DNA from: a virus
DNA length: 64,000 bases
Direction: 5' to 3' (one strand)
IMG/VR virus record: IMGVR_UViG_3300035698_010970
Coordinates: 1 to 64,000 of that record
Positions 8,107-15,985 of the stretch are shown here, one piece after another. A program made the position numbers and the translations under genes. Positions within the stretch are counted from its first letter, which is position 1; each line of letters opens with the position of its first letter. The notes under the pieces are model-generated. The model saw only the letters and a list, made by a program, of their open reading frames with translations, had not been told where the DNA came from and made no database searches.

Positions 8107-8757
8107 CTATTCCATTCTGAAGGCATCAAGCGCCTGAAGCATCAAGAGCCGATTTGGGCTTGTTTCGCTGCCCTGGCTCAACCGATGTTTGAAGTACGCA
8201 GAGACCTGAGAGGAGGCGTCTTGGAGAGCGTTTCCTTTGCCGTTCTCGCGCTTGAGAACCTTGAGGTGCTTCTTGGCAGCGCCTTCAACGGCATCGATAT
8301 AGAACGACTTCTTGATCTTGGGGGCCATCTTCTGCTGCACCCACACAGCCAACGACTTGAAAGCACGCTCGACAGCATCCTCCAGCTCCAGAGGGGGGAG
8401 GTGCATCCCAGCAACGGAGCCAAGGTGACCGCCCTTGATGATCATCCACTTGGCCAGTTCCAGGCCCTTTTCGTAGCTCGCAGGCAGAGGAGACAGAGGG
8501 GGCCAAGCCCGAGGTGGTGCGATCAGAGTCGCGACCAGGTACTTCGGATCGACGTTGGCTTTTTTGGCAGCCTTGTCCAGAGCAGCTCGAAACTCTTTGC
8601 CGTGCGCCATTAGCGCTTTCTCAAAGGTCTTGGAGACATCACTTGCCGCATTGTCCAGCGCTTGCATCTTCTCTTCCCGTGAAGCACGGTCCTCTTGCCC
8701 GTTTTCGATGCCTAGAAGGCGAGAGACCCAACCTGCTACTTTGATCTGTGAAGTCAT
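8107..8757 (-). CDS. Hypothetical 216-aa helical protein
   Basis: Lys/Ala-rich, helical protein without recognisable motifs. A coiled-coil-like segment (residues about 28-70) is followed by a Pro-rich turn (APPRAWPPLSPLPASYEKG) and a basic helical C-terminal half (KKHLKVLKREN). No signal peptide or membrane segment is seen. It sits between a peptidoglycan-binding-like protein and small unknown proteins in block 3. Function unknown. Confidence 0.75.
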   Translation of the reverse strand: MTSQIKVAGWVSRLLGIENGQEDRASREEKMQALDNAASDVSKTFEKALMAHGKEFRAALDKAAKKANVDPKYLVATLIAPPRAWPPLSPLPASYEKGLELAKWMIIKGGHLGSVAGMHLPPLELEDAVERAFKSLAVWVQQKMAPKIKKSFYIDAVEGAAKKHLKVLKRENGKGNALQDASSQVSAYFKHRLSQGSETSPNRLLMLQALDAFRME

Positions 8758-8761
8758 GAAC

Positions 8762-9580
8762 TCAAGGGATATCTACGACAATTCTCCCTGGACCTTTGAT
8801 GGTAAGGGCCGCTCCTGTAGCGGATTTAGTCGAGCTTATCTGACCAGAGCAAACAATAGAGAAACTAGGGTCGGGAAGCACTACATGACCCACCAGTTGC
8901 TTTTCAGGGTCTTTTGGCTTAGGGGGCTGCATTGTGACGAGCTTTTCAGCGGTTTCCGTCAGGGGGAGGTTCAGGAGCCCGGTTCTCTTGAGACCTTCGG
9001 TGGTGACCTCTCCCATCATGCCATCGATGGGGCCGACATTGATCCCGTTACGGTGCAGTTGAGCTTGGATGAAGCGCTCTAGAGCCTTGGGTCCTTCCCA
9101 GGTTCCCACATCGACTTGGCAAGCGGATGCCAGAGAGGGCCAGGCTTCCTCTCCTCGTCCCAGGCTCAGCAGGTGGTCATACAGGACCTGCCAGGGTCCA
9201 AGGTAGTGCATGAGCCCTGCAGTGGACGTTGGCATGGGGTACCGATCCCAGGGGGTGAATCCGCAGGGGATAGCGAGGCCCCACAAGAGAGCCAGCTCTC
9301 TCTCCTTGCGGGTTTTCTCTTCGCCCTCATCGTCGATGATCTGCAAGCCGAGGGTGACTTCTCGTCCAGAGGGTTTCATGGACCACTCAGGTTGGCATCC
9401 GGTCAAACCCGGATCTTCGGAAACTCGCTCCCAGGACATGTCTACCTTAGGAGTTCCTCCAAACTGGATGCGAACATTCCCTAGCTTGGCAGCGCGAGCT
9501 TCCAGCTTTCGCATGGCTTCGGCCATGTCGGAAGTGATGGCTGCTTGTCGATACTGTATGAGTCGTTCTCGGGAGATCAT
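8762..9580 (-). CDS. Protein with a peptidoglycan-binding-like repeat, unknown function
   Basis: 272 aa. Residues about 165-205 (LERFIQAQLHRNGINVGPIDGMMGEVTTEGLKRTG, read in parts) resemble a PG_binding_1 fold, whose usual core is xLQ..Ln..G...GpiDG.fG..T..al. The N-terminal part is helical. The C-terminal end (HVVLPDPSFSIVCSG through GPGRIVVDIP) is beta-rich. There is no signal peptide and no catalytic lysin domain. The gene is coupled by a 4-nt overlap to the SNF2 helicase, an unusual place for a cell-wall binder. The fold may serve protein binding here. Confidence 0.7.
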   Translation of the reverse strand: MISRERLIQYRQAAITSDMAEAMRKLEARAAKLGNVRIQFGGTPKVDMSWERVSEDPGLTGCQPEWSMKPSGREVTLGLQIIDDEGEEKTRKERELALLWGLAIPCGFTPWDRYPMPTSTAGLMHYLGPWQVLYDHLLSLGRGEEAWPSLASACQVDVGTWEGPKALERFIQAQLHRNGINVGPIDGMMGEVTTEGLKRTGLLNLPLTETAEKLVTMQPPKPKDPEKQLVGHVVLPDPSFSIVCSGQISSTKSATGAALTIKGPGRIVVDIP

Positions 9581-11274
9581 TTTTTCCGGCTTTTCAAGTA
9601 GGCTGTCGCAAGCTGTTTGATGTGCTCTGGATTAGCCTTTCCAGTGGAAAGAAGCTTAGCGTGAGGGTCACGCACCCCTTCTGCTTGTTGTCGCTTAACT
9701 CCTAGCACATCCACCATGATCGGATCGGCGCCGTCTCGCGCTATTAGATAGTACGCGAACACAGGCTCGCGTTGTCCGTCCCGAAGCACCCTTCCTACGC
9801 ATTGCTCAATAGCTTCAGGGCTCCAATCCAGTTCTCCGATAATGACGTTTGAGGTTACGTGCTGAAGCCCGTCCACTCCGGAGCCTGAACGTAGGGACAT
9901 TAGAAGGACTTTGGAATCCCCTTGCAAGAAGCTCTCTAGATTCCGTTGCTTCTGCACGGGGGTTTCCGATCCAGTGAACAACACCGGGTTGAGGTTCTTC
10001 AACTTCTCGCACCAGATAGAGTAAACATCTCGGTGCCACCCAAAGACCACCACAGGGCCGGATTGGTCTACGATCATGCGGATAAACTCCGCAACAAAAG
10101 GGGCCTTCGCCAGGCCTGTAATCTGGCGCATCTTGGAGTCGAATTGCCCGGCAGCGGAGAACCTATCCTCTTTTTTAGACTCCTGGCTCAAGATGATTGC
10201 TGCCAGCTCAGAAGCCGCATCCTTAGCTTCGGACAGAGCAGATGAGTCACTATCCACCTCTTCTACGATGCGCGTGATTGGAGGAAGCTCTCGCCCAACG
10301 TCTGCCTTCGTTCTGCGAAGCATGATCCCCGTTTCACGAAGATACATGCCAAAGGCTTTCGGGTCTCCAATCTGGCTCTTGTCAGTGTTGGAGCTTCGGC
10401 GGCACCACTCTCGGAGAAACTCCTCCTTTGTCCCCAGAGCACCCTGAGACAGGATGTTCAACACGTTCCAATACTCGACTCCATAGTTATATATGGGCGT
10501 CGCCGAGAGCCCTAGAAGCCAAGTAGCGGAAGCTGCGATAGTGTCCGCAGCTTCGTATTTGAGGCTGCCCTCTCTTCGTAGCTCTTGACACTCATCAAAA
10601 ACGACGGTCTTGAAGAGCTTCGAAAAGACGTCCACCCAACCCGACAACTTGTGGTAGGTGCTAATTACCACAGCGGTGTCATCTTCAAGGCTGTATGGGG
10701 CGGTCTTCTTTATGATGTGCGTCTTCAGCTCAGGAAGGAACTTCTTTAGTTGCTGTTTCCAGTGTGTCTGCAAGTGCGTAGGAACAACTACCAGAGCGGG
10801 CAACGTTCCTTCGAGAGCTAAGAGAGCTATTGCACTAACGGTTTTCCCAAGCCCCAGATCGTCCGCTAGGAGGAGACCTTTCGTATTGAAGCACAGTTGA
10901 GCTGCCTGAGCTTGGTATGGCCTTGGAGGCAACGCCATACCGGATATCTTGGGCACCGAATGCCCTTGGAGGATCTGCCAAGTTTTAGTGGCTCTCTGGT
11001 CAAACTCCTGAGCCTTTGTCACGAGAATGTCGGGGTGTGAGACATCCAGCGGGTAGCGCTGCAAGAACCACTCTAGGTCTCTGCAGTTCTCCTCTGTCGC
11101 AGACAGGTACAAGACCTTAGACGCTTTTCGAATCTTCTGGAAGACCTGCTTGGCCCGCATTGCTACATGTGGCTCTAGGTCTAGCTTCCAAGCTTTCTGG
11201 CTAGCGACGTACGTCGCTTTTCCGAAGGACTTCAAAACGGGTTTAGATAGATCACCTGCACGGGCTTCTCGCAC
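9577..11274 (-). CDS. Second SNF2-family helicase (intein-free)
   Basis: 565 aa. An N-terminal region (FGKATYVASQKAWKLDLEP) resembles the substrate-recognition part of HARP/SMARCAL1-like SNF2 proteins. Walker A is DDLGLGKT (138-145), Walker B is DECQ (227-230), motif III is LSATP (256-260), and motif VI is QCVGRVLRDGQ (491-501). All ATPase motifs are intact. It overlaps the 3' end of the small nuclease gene by 43 nt and the next gene by 4 nt. The pairing with a PD-(D/E)XK nuclease suggests the two act together on branched or damaged DNA, or against host DNA-bound factors; this is inference. Confidence 0.92.
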   Translation of the reverse strand: MREARAGDLSKPVLKSFGKATYVASQKAWKLDLEPHVAMRAKQVFQKIRKASKVLYLSATEENCRDLEWFLQRYPLDVSHPDILVTKAQEFDQRATKTWQILQGHSVPKISGMALPPRPYQAQAAQLCFNTKGLLLADDLGLGKTVSAIALLALEGTLPALVVVPTHLQTHWKQQLKKFLPELKTHIIKKTAPYSLEDDTAVVISTYHKLSGWVDVFSKLFKTVVFDECQELRREGSLKYEAADTIAASATWLLGLSATPIYNYGVEYWNVLNILSQGALGTKEEFLREWCRRSSNTDKSQIGDPKAFGMYLRETGIMLRRTKADVGRELPPITRIVEEVDSDSSALSEAKDAASELAAIILSQESKKEDRFSAAGQFDSKMRQITGLAKAPFVAEFIRMIVDQSGPVVVFGWHRDVYSIWCEKLKNLNPVLFTGSETPVQKQRNLESFLQGDSKVLLMSLRSGSGVDGLQHVTSNVIIGELDWSPEAIEQCVGRVLRDGQREPVFAYYLIARDGADPIMVDVLGVKRQQAEGVRDPHAKLLSTGKANPEHIKQLATAYLKSRKK

Positions 11275-11594
11275 ATTGCCTCCGGCATCCTTCGATGCGC
11301 TGTCTTAGTGGTAACCAAAACCAGCTCCACGATGTCCGGGTGTTGGGCATAGCGATGAAGCTGGCGTGTCACGGAAGTCAGGCTCTCTTGAATCTTCACT
11401 TCCAGCCCTAAACCCTCTCCGAGAAAGAAGTCGATACGATCGGTTCCGGCTAAAAGTCGCTCTCTCTCGTACGGAATTTCAAGCTCATCAAACAATTGAG
11501 CCAGACCTTTTTGCAAGTCTAGTTCGCAAGAGAAAGAAAAAGAACTGTTGAGCACCGCAGTGGTGAGACGTTGACACAAGTCTGGGCCGGTCAT
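11232..11594 (-). CDS. Small PD-(D/E)XK-type nuclease
   Basis: 120 aa. The core RIDFFLGEGLGLEVKI gives D55 followed by E65-x-K67, with E43 or E44 upstream: the metal-binding set of the restriction-endonuclease-like fold. The size matches VRR-NUC or small Holliday-junction-resolvase-like proteins. The remaining strands and helices (IVELVLVTTKT, VQVIYLNPF) fit the fold. It overlaps its upstream neighbour by ATGA and the SNF2 gene by 43 nt, so the two products probably work together. The preferred DNA substrate cannot be told. Confidence 0.75.
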   Translation of the reverse strand: MTGPDLCQRLTTAVLNSSFSFSCELDLQKGLAQLFDELEIPYERERLLAGTDRIDFFLGEGLGLEVKIQESLTSVTRQLHRYAQHPDIVELVLVTTKTAHRRMPEAMCEKPVQVIYLNPF

Positions 11595-11932
11595 GGGCCA
11601 ACCTTCAAACCGAGCTTCTTGGCTTCAGCAAGGAGTGCCGCCTTGCGTTTCTCTTTTTTGGCGTTTTGAGCCTTCTGCCACTTGTCGTAAGCCTTCTTTT
11701 CGGTGGCATAGCGCCAGTTGGCTTGCTCCTCAGTTTCGAGGGTCCTTGCCATCGCACAGAAGTAACCGTCATGCCCTTCGATCTCGAACTCCACAGTCGT
11801 CATGCCTTGCTCCTCCATCTGATCTGCAAGCTTGCGAAGGTCCTCCGGAGAGTACTCAAGGTACGACCCAAAGAGGGGAGTCTCGTGCCGCACGATTTGT
11901 GGCTTCTTGATTGCAAAGATGGGGCGCTTCAT
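11591..11932 (-). CDS. Hypothetical protein with basic C-terminal coiled coil
   Basis: 113 aa. The N-terminal half is beta/alpha (MKRPIFAIKKPQIVRHE; VEFEIEGHDGYFCAMART). The C-terminal third is a highly charged Lys/Ala/Glu helix, likely a coiled coil or nucleic-acid contact. No family recognised. It overlaps the chaperonin stop and the nuclease start by 4 nt each, so it is translated between them. Confidence 0.75.
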   Translation of the reverse strand: MKRPIFAIKKPQIVRHETPLFGSYLEYSPEDLRKLADQMEEQGMTTVEFEIEGHDGYFCAMARTLETEEQANWRYATEKKAYDKWQKAQNAKKEKRKAALLAEAKKLGLKVGP

Positions 11933-13530
11933 GGAGCCTTTGTGATGGAGATGGCGCAGGTCAGCAAGGTGGTAGAAACCGAAACAGCCGTTTCAATTGC
12001 CGACAGGACAACGGGGATAGGATCCAACAGCATTGGATCGTTGCGAAGATTTCGCATCTCCCCTTGTAGTACGTCAAAACCGAACATCTTGTGTTTCTTC
12101 ACAGAGAGGCTCTCAAGCTCCTGGAGGACGAGAGGAGCTTCGTACCCGGCATTGGTCACCAAGGCCACCACAGGAGCCCTGAGAGCTTCACACAAGGCTT
12201 GCTGAGCAGCTCGGAGGGTCTCATCACCCGCAGGCACAGTCCAACCTTCGATGGCTTGAGCGAGTCGCCAAGCGGTTGTGCCGGCGCCGAGGCAGACGCC
12301 TTCGTTGAGAGCAGCTCTCACGGCATGTAGGCCGTCTTCGATGCGCCCTTTGCGCTCCTTAGCCACGGCTGGGGTGACGCCTCCTACTCTGAGGACACAG
12401 AAACCATCCGTGAGCTTGGCAATGCGCTCTTGGAGCTTCTCCAGGTCGTGGTTTGAAGTTGTCCGCCCCTTCTCCTCTCGAAGCACCTTGACTCGGTTTT
12501 CGATGTTCTCGTAAGCGTCGTCAAAACAAACGAGTGTAGTCTTGTCTTGCTGGACAGAAACTTGCTGAGCTGATCCGAGCCACCTGGATTCGAAGTTCTT
12601 GATTGACATTCCAGCTTCGGGGTCGAACACCCTGGCTTGAGTGAGCGCGGCAATGTCTTCGAGGTAGACTCGCATCTTCGGAGTGATCTTGCCGGGAGCA
12701 CGGATTCCACACGAATGTAACACGTTTTGCTTCGTGTTCGTGACCATCGTTTTCAACGCGTCACCGTAAATCCCGTGGCTGACAATCAACAGGGGAAGGT
12801 TTCCTGGCACCATGGATGATGCCTCCAAGATGGGCACGATCTCCTCGAACTTAGTCAGTGTTGTGGCTACCACAGCAACGAGGCACACGTCTTTCGCCCA
12901 GGCTTCTCCCTCCGTGAAGTCGGAAGTTTCCCAGCCTTGATTCAGTTCCATGCCGTGCTTAGGCAGCACTTCGACCCCGAGACCTTTGCCATCTTCGACC
13001 ACGACCATGCCGTGTTTTCCAACTTGCAAGCAAGCATCTGCGAGAGCCTTGGCAACTTCTCGATCAGATTTGGTCGTGTGGAGAGCGATGTCTTCGAGCA
13101 TTTCCCGTTGGGTAACGTGAATCGTCGTCAACCACTGGTCTTTTCGTTCCATGTAGTGTTCGAGAATGCCTCGAACACATTGCACGAATTCTTGAGGATC
13201 GTAGCCCGCTGTCAAGTACTTGTGTCCGGACTCCAGGAGTTTGCCGGCGATGAGTGCGGTCGTTGAAGTGCCGTCTCCTGCATCTCGGCCGACTTTGAGG
13301 CAGGCATCCTGCAAAACCGAAGCACCCAACCTCTCGATAGGGTCTTGGGGGCAAACTTCCAGAGCCACGGCTACTCCGTCTCGCGTTGACAGGATTCCAG
13401 CCTGACGGTCGAGCATGACCGTGCGTCCTTGGGGGCCATAGGTTACGCGGACAGCCTTCACCAGTTGAAGGGCTCCCCGAACCATTGCTGCTCGATCCCC
13501 CGAGACTTGTACTGGTTTAGGTTTTCTCAT
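11929..13530 (-). CDS. groEL: GroEL-type (group I-like) chaperonin
   Basis: 533 aa, close to the usual 540-550. YGPQGRTVMLDR (31-42) matches the GroEL nucleotide loop. GDGTSTT (85-91) matches the ATP-binding DGTTT. IEDGLHAVRAALNEG places D399 at the position of the GroEL catalytic Asp398, so ATPase function looks intact. LQERIAKLTDGFCVLRVGG is also typical. The C-terminal GGM-repeat tail is missing. No GroES partner is seen in the window. Phage chaperonins are known from a few large phages and are thought to fold phage proteins; here it probably supports large structural or DNA-processing proteins. It overlaps both neighbours by 4 nt. Confidence 0.93.
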   Translation of the reverse strand: MRKPKPVQVSGDRAAMVRGALQLVKAVRVTYGPQGRTVMLDRQAGILSTRDGVAVALEVCPQDPIERLGASVLQDACLKVGRDAGDGTSTTALIAGKLLESGHKYLTAGYDPQEFVQCVRGILEHYMERKDQWLTTIHVTQREMLEDIALHTTKSDREVAKALADACLQVGKHGMVVVEDGKGLGVEVLPKHGMELNQGWETSDFTEGEAWAKDVCLVAVVATTLTKFEEIVPILEASSMVPGNLPLLIVSHGIYGDALKTMVTNTKQNVLHSCGIRAPGKITPKMRVYLEDIAALTQARVFDPEAGMSIKNFESRWLGSAQQVSVQQDKTTLVCFDDAYENIENRVKVLREEKGRTTSNHDLEKLQERIAKLTDGFCVLRVGGVTPAVAKERKGRIEDGLHAVRAALNEGVCLGAGTTAWRLAQAIEGWTVPAGDETLRAAQQALCEALRAPVVALVTNAGYEAPLVLQELESLSVKKHKMFGFDVLQGEMRNLRNDPMLLDPIPVVLSAIETAVSVSTTLLTCAISITKAP

Positions 13531-13826
13531 GGGATGAGAACCAACGTGGCCTTCTTATCAGAAAAACCGGAACCCGAGCCATTGCCAAAGCCAGAGCCAT
13601 AGCCGTCGCCACGGCCAGTGCCAAAACCATAGCCATTGCCATTGCCAGAGCCATTGCCAAAGCCACGGCCAGAGCCAATGCCAAGGCCACGGCCAGAGCC
13701 CTGGCCATCGCCTTCGCCACGGCCATCGCCAAAACCATAGCCATAGCCAGAGCCATAGCCACCGCCAAAGCCAATGCCAACGCCGAGTCCACGTTTCTCA
13801 ACTCGATCTGGGTCGAAGATTCTCAT
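13527..13826 (-). CDS. Gly-dipeptide-repeat protein, paralogue A
   Basis: 99 aa. I start it at the ATG 13824-13826 because its opening MRIFDPDRVEK matches the other two family members. The frame is open upstream, which makes it look like a C-terminal extension of another gene. The middle is almost pure GxGx dipeptides (Gly alternating with Tyr, Phe, Ser, Asn, Asp, Arg). The end is KKATLVLIP, again matching the paralogues. It is likely disordered or a cross-beta-like polymer, as in glycine-rich structural or phase-separating proteins. No function known. Confidence 0.7.
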   Translation of the reverse strand: MRIFDPDRVEKRGLGVGIGFGGGYGSGYGYGFGDGRGEGDGQGSGRGLGIGSGRGFGNGSGNGNGYGFGTGRGDGYGSGFGNGSGSGFSDKKATLVLIP

Positions 13827-13836
13827 AGTGTGTGAG

Positions 13837-14114
13837 CTATGCCGGAGTTTGGCCTTTGAGCAAATAGCAGGCATCCGTGTCTCCTTCGCAGGCCTTCTTC
13901 GCGAGAAATTTTTCCAGCTTGGCAACACACACTTCAGCTTCGGAAGGAGCCAACGGTTGCTGCCATCTCGGGTATTTTGCTTTTGCCGACGGACAGTATC
14001 GAGATTCTGGACAAGCTGGCTCTTCGCGTCCGTGTAGCTTGCCTCGGGATTAACTCTCTGAACGTACCGATCAATGGCGTGTGTGGTGAAGGTGAACTCC
14101 TGAACGTTGGCCAC
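13837..14114 (-). pseudogene. Small THAIDRYV-motif protein with an apparent frameshift
   Basis: It starts MANVQEFTFTTHAIDRYVQRV and reads naturally to TRDGSNRWLLPKL, a pattern I associate with small phage proteins starting TxHAxxRYxxRV. From about 13925 the open frame becomes unnatural (Arg/Ser/Lys-rich). The -1 frame instead reads VCVAKLEKFLAKKACEG and ends at a TAG (13837-13839) 10 nt before the next gene. A one-base slip near the KL codons would join them into a 92-aa protein. It could be a real mutation, a sequence error or programmed frameshifting. Without a shift, the frame runs through into paralogue A. Confidence 0.5.
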
Positions 14115-14135
14115 TATGTCCCTCTCGTTGGAAGT

Positions 14136-14327
14136 TTAGGGTACGAAAACAAGGGTGGGCTTCTCTCCCTTGGGTTTACCATGGGAGAGAACTTGGATGC
14201 TAAGAATTCGGGTATCTGGGTCTACACGAAAATCGTATTCAGAGCCCGCACCAGCCTCACCATGGCCAGAGCCAGAGCCAGAGCCACAGGTCCACTTCTC
14301 AACTCGATCTGGATCGTAGATCCTCAT
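14136..14327 (-). CDS. Gly-dipeptide-repeat protein, paralogue B (short form)
   Basis: 63 aa. It has the same opening (MRIYDPDRVEK) and ending (KPTLVFVP) as its neighbours but only a short GSGSGSGHG run. An ordinary segment, EYDFRVDPDTRILSIQVLSHG, follows. It may show the ancestral body of the family before repeat expansion, or a contracted copy. The start overlaps the stop of paralogue C by 4 nt. Confidence 0.72.
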   Translation of the reverse strand: MRIYDPDRVEKWTCGSGSGSGHGEAGAGSEYDFRVDPDTRILSIQVLSHGKPKGEKPTLVFVP

Positions 14328-14635
14328 GGGATGAACACCATGAGGGGTTTCCTCACGCCACCCACCTCGGAGTCCGAGCTACGACCTTCACCGGAACCAC
14401 CAGTGCCATAACCATAGCCAGAGCCATCGCCAAAGCCGTCTCCATAGCCAGCGCCATCGCCATGGCCTTCGCCATCGCCATAGCCATAGCCAGTTCCAAA
14501 GCCATAGCCAAAGCCTTCGCCATGACCCTCTCCAAGGCCCTTGCCCTCTCCATGGCCAGAGCCGTCGCCCGATCCAGATCCAGAACCGTAACCCAAGCTG
14601 CCCCTCCAGGCTCGGTCTTGATCCCAAACCCTCAC
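14324..14635 (-). CDS. Gly-dipeptide-repeat protein, paralogue C
   Basis: 103 aa from a GTG start that overlaps the previous stop as GTGA. The opening is MRVWDQDRA, then about 70 residues of G-[SYFHED]-G repeats (for example GYGSGSGSGDGSGHGEG), and the ending is KPLMVFIP. It carries the family ends of A and B, with strong Tyr and Asp/Glu content. The DNA under the repeats is nearly repetitive, so copy number could change by recombination or slippage. Function unknown. Confidence 0.72.
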   Translation of the reverse strand: MRVWDQDRAWRGSLGYGSGSGSGDGSGHGEGKGLGEGHGEGFGYGFGTGYGYGDGEGHGDGAGYGDGFGDGSGYGYGTGGSGEGRSSDSEVGGVRKPLMVFIP

Positions 14636-14847
14636 AAGGGACGTTCTTCCTCAAGAAACTTCGCTCCGTAGGAATCACAGTCGGCATCTGCCGGGTCTCC
14701 GAATGCTAAACACTCAAGCTCTAGCGCTCGTTCAACCATCCCGCAACGGTTGAGATAGTCCACAAACTGCTTCACGACAGCTTGCTCCTCAAGACTTGCC
14801 GGACCTCTAACCCTCTTGCGGCCTACCAAAATACTCTTGCGGCTCAT
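14632..14847 (-). CDS. Hypothetical 71-aa protein
   Basis: It starts MSRKSILVGRKRVRGPASLEEQ, with a basic N-terminus followed by helical and acidic parts (FGDPADADCDSYG). No known domain. It is coupled by 4-nt overlaps on both sides: ATGA with the 268-aa gene and GTGA with paralogue C. Confidence 0.68.
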   Translation of the reverse strand: MSRKSILVGRKRVRGPASLEEQAVVKQFVDYLNRCGMVERALELECLAFGDPADADCDSYGAKFLEEERPL

Positions 14848-15650
14848 CCCGACACGGGGTCCTTGAGGTTGATTTTCAACTCGGAAGCGGTGATGAAGAC
14901 CTCGTAGCGCTCTCCCGGCTCGAAAGGGTTGTTGGCCCGAGGAAAGAGCACACGACCGCGCTCCTTCTGCAGGTTGTACGGGTGGGCTCCGTCTTGGCTG
15001 TCGAGCGAGATCACCGCCTCATCATCCGTCACGAGCACGTACACAGGAGTGCCGGGGTGGATGGCTTGGCCGGAAGCCGCGATGAACTTGTCGAAAATCG
15101 GGCGAGTCAAGCAAAGTCGGCGATCCGTGTGGACGGTTGCTGTGACCATACTGGGCTGCGGCAGCGCCGGTTGCGCCGGTTGCGAAACTGCAGGCTTGGA
15201 GATGGCCGTGGGGTAGCCACTCTTGGGTCGGATAGGGTTGGACTGTGTGATCGCCTTGCCTCCTGGGGCAGGGATGTCGACCTCGAAGTCGTGGTTCTGG
15301 ATGTCGGCAGCGTCAGGGCCGTAAACGAAGACCGTGACTCCGGCAGGAGTGCGCCCAACACCTGATGTGGAACGTGCCATCTGAAGGCCAGGGAAGTCGT
15401 CTCCGTAGCTGTCTTTGTAGTTGACAGCCCCGTTGTAGTACAGATCCCGTACGTACTCCCCAAGAGAGAGCACCGAGAACCGCAGGTCTGTTCGATGCTT
15501 GCGAACCTCAGCAGCAATCTCTCCGCTGGAAAAGCAGAGGTTGTTGGCCGAGTAGAAGTCGATGCAGTCCTGAGCTGCATCGCGCCAGTTCTGGCTGTTC
15601 TGAATGGAGTCCTTGAGGGAAGTGCTGGTGGCTTTTGCGAGTGCGTTCAT
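14844..15650 (-). CDS. Hypothetical 268-aa protein, possible DNA-associated or regulatory protein
   Basis: Three parts are visible: an N-terminal helical domain (1-95: FSSGEIAAEVRKHRTDLRFSVLSLGEYVRDLYYNG, winged-helix-like in pattern), a Pro/Gln linker (about 145-170: PAQPALPQP), and a beta-rich C-terminal domain (RRLCLTRPIFDKF through ERYEVFITASELKINL). The last could be a swapped-hairpin or similar fold. An AGGA sequence lies about 9 nt before the ATG. The layout suggests a DNA-binding or modifying protein of the middle region; I cannot name it. Confidence 0.7.
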   Translation of the reverse strand: MNALAKATSTSLKDSIQNSQNWRDAAQDCIDFYSANNLCFSSGEIAAEVRKHRTDLRFSVLSLGEYVRDLYYNGAVNYKDSYGDDFPGLQMARSTSGVGRTPAGVTVFVYGPDAADIQNHDFEVDIPAPGGKAITQSNPIRPKSGYPTAISKPAVSQPAQPALPQPSMVTATVHTDRRLCLTRPIFDKFIAASGQAIHPGTPVYVLVTDDEAVISLDSQDGAHPYNLQKERGRVLFPRANNPFEPGERYEVFITASELKINLKDPVSG

Positions 15651-15739
15651 GCGAAAATTCCTGAGTGATCGTGGTCCTGAGGATAGATTAGTACTAAGGG
15701 TCTACACCAAATAGTGGTAAGGTAGCCTAATTTTCGAGA

Positions 15740-15979
15740 CTAATTTCCCCCAGTGGGGGTCGTCGATGGGGCCAGTGTCGCCGGCCATAGCGCCTTGCCA
15801 TGGACCGAGAATCGATCATCGGTGGTGGCACGCGTTAGGGTCTCGCGTACCTCGTCGGCTGAGAGTTTGATGCCTACGGCCGCCAGTGCGGTACGCGCCT
15901 TCTTCACATCTTTGGGAAGCCCGGCGGCGAGCGCGACCGCGACGTGGTCCAGAATTAGGCCGTATTCCTGCTTGCTCAT
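15740..15979 (-). CDS. Hypothetical 79-aa protein, first gene of block 3
   Basis: Helical start (MSKQEYGLILDHVAVALAAG), then AARTAL-type helices and DDRFSVHGKALWPATL, which looks like the end of a winged-helix domain (wing strand plus W). This hints at a small DNA-binding protein. The ATG is 6 nt after the right block of promoter-like copy 1, so the mRNA may be leaderless. A GC hairpin (15747-15759) overlaps the stop codon but lacks a T-run. Confidence 0.65.
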   Translation of the reverse strand: MSKQEYGLILDHVAVALAAGLPKDVKKARTALAAVGIKLSADEVRETLTRATTDDRFSVHGKALWPATLAPSTTPTGGN

Positions 15980-15985
15980 GCCCCC

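Noticed and set aside
13517-13801. Ala/Met/Val-repeat frame over the Gly-repeat gene
   Set aside because: It is the same repetitive DNA read one frame off; it lacks the conserved family ends and overlaps the start of the chaperonin gene.
13556-14580. Repeated short GC-rich units that could be taken for a CRISPR array
   Set aside because: The units are hexanucleotide-like coding repeats for Gly dipeptides, without spacers of constant length.
15747-15759. Perfect GC hairpin at the stop of the 79-aa gene
   Set aside because: It has a 3-nt loop and no T-run on either strand, so I do not call a terminator.
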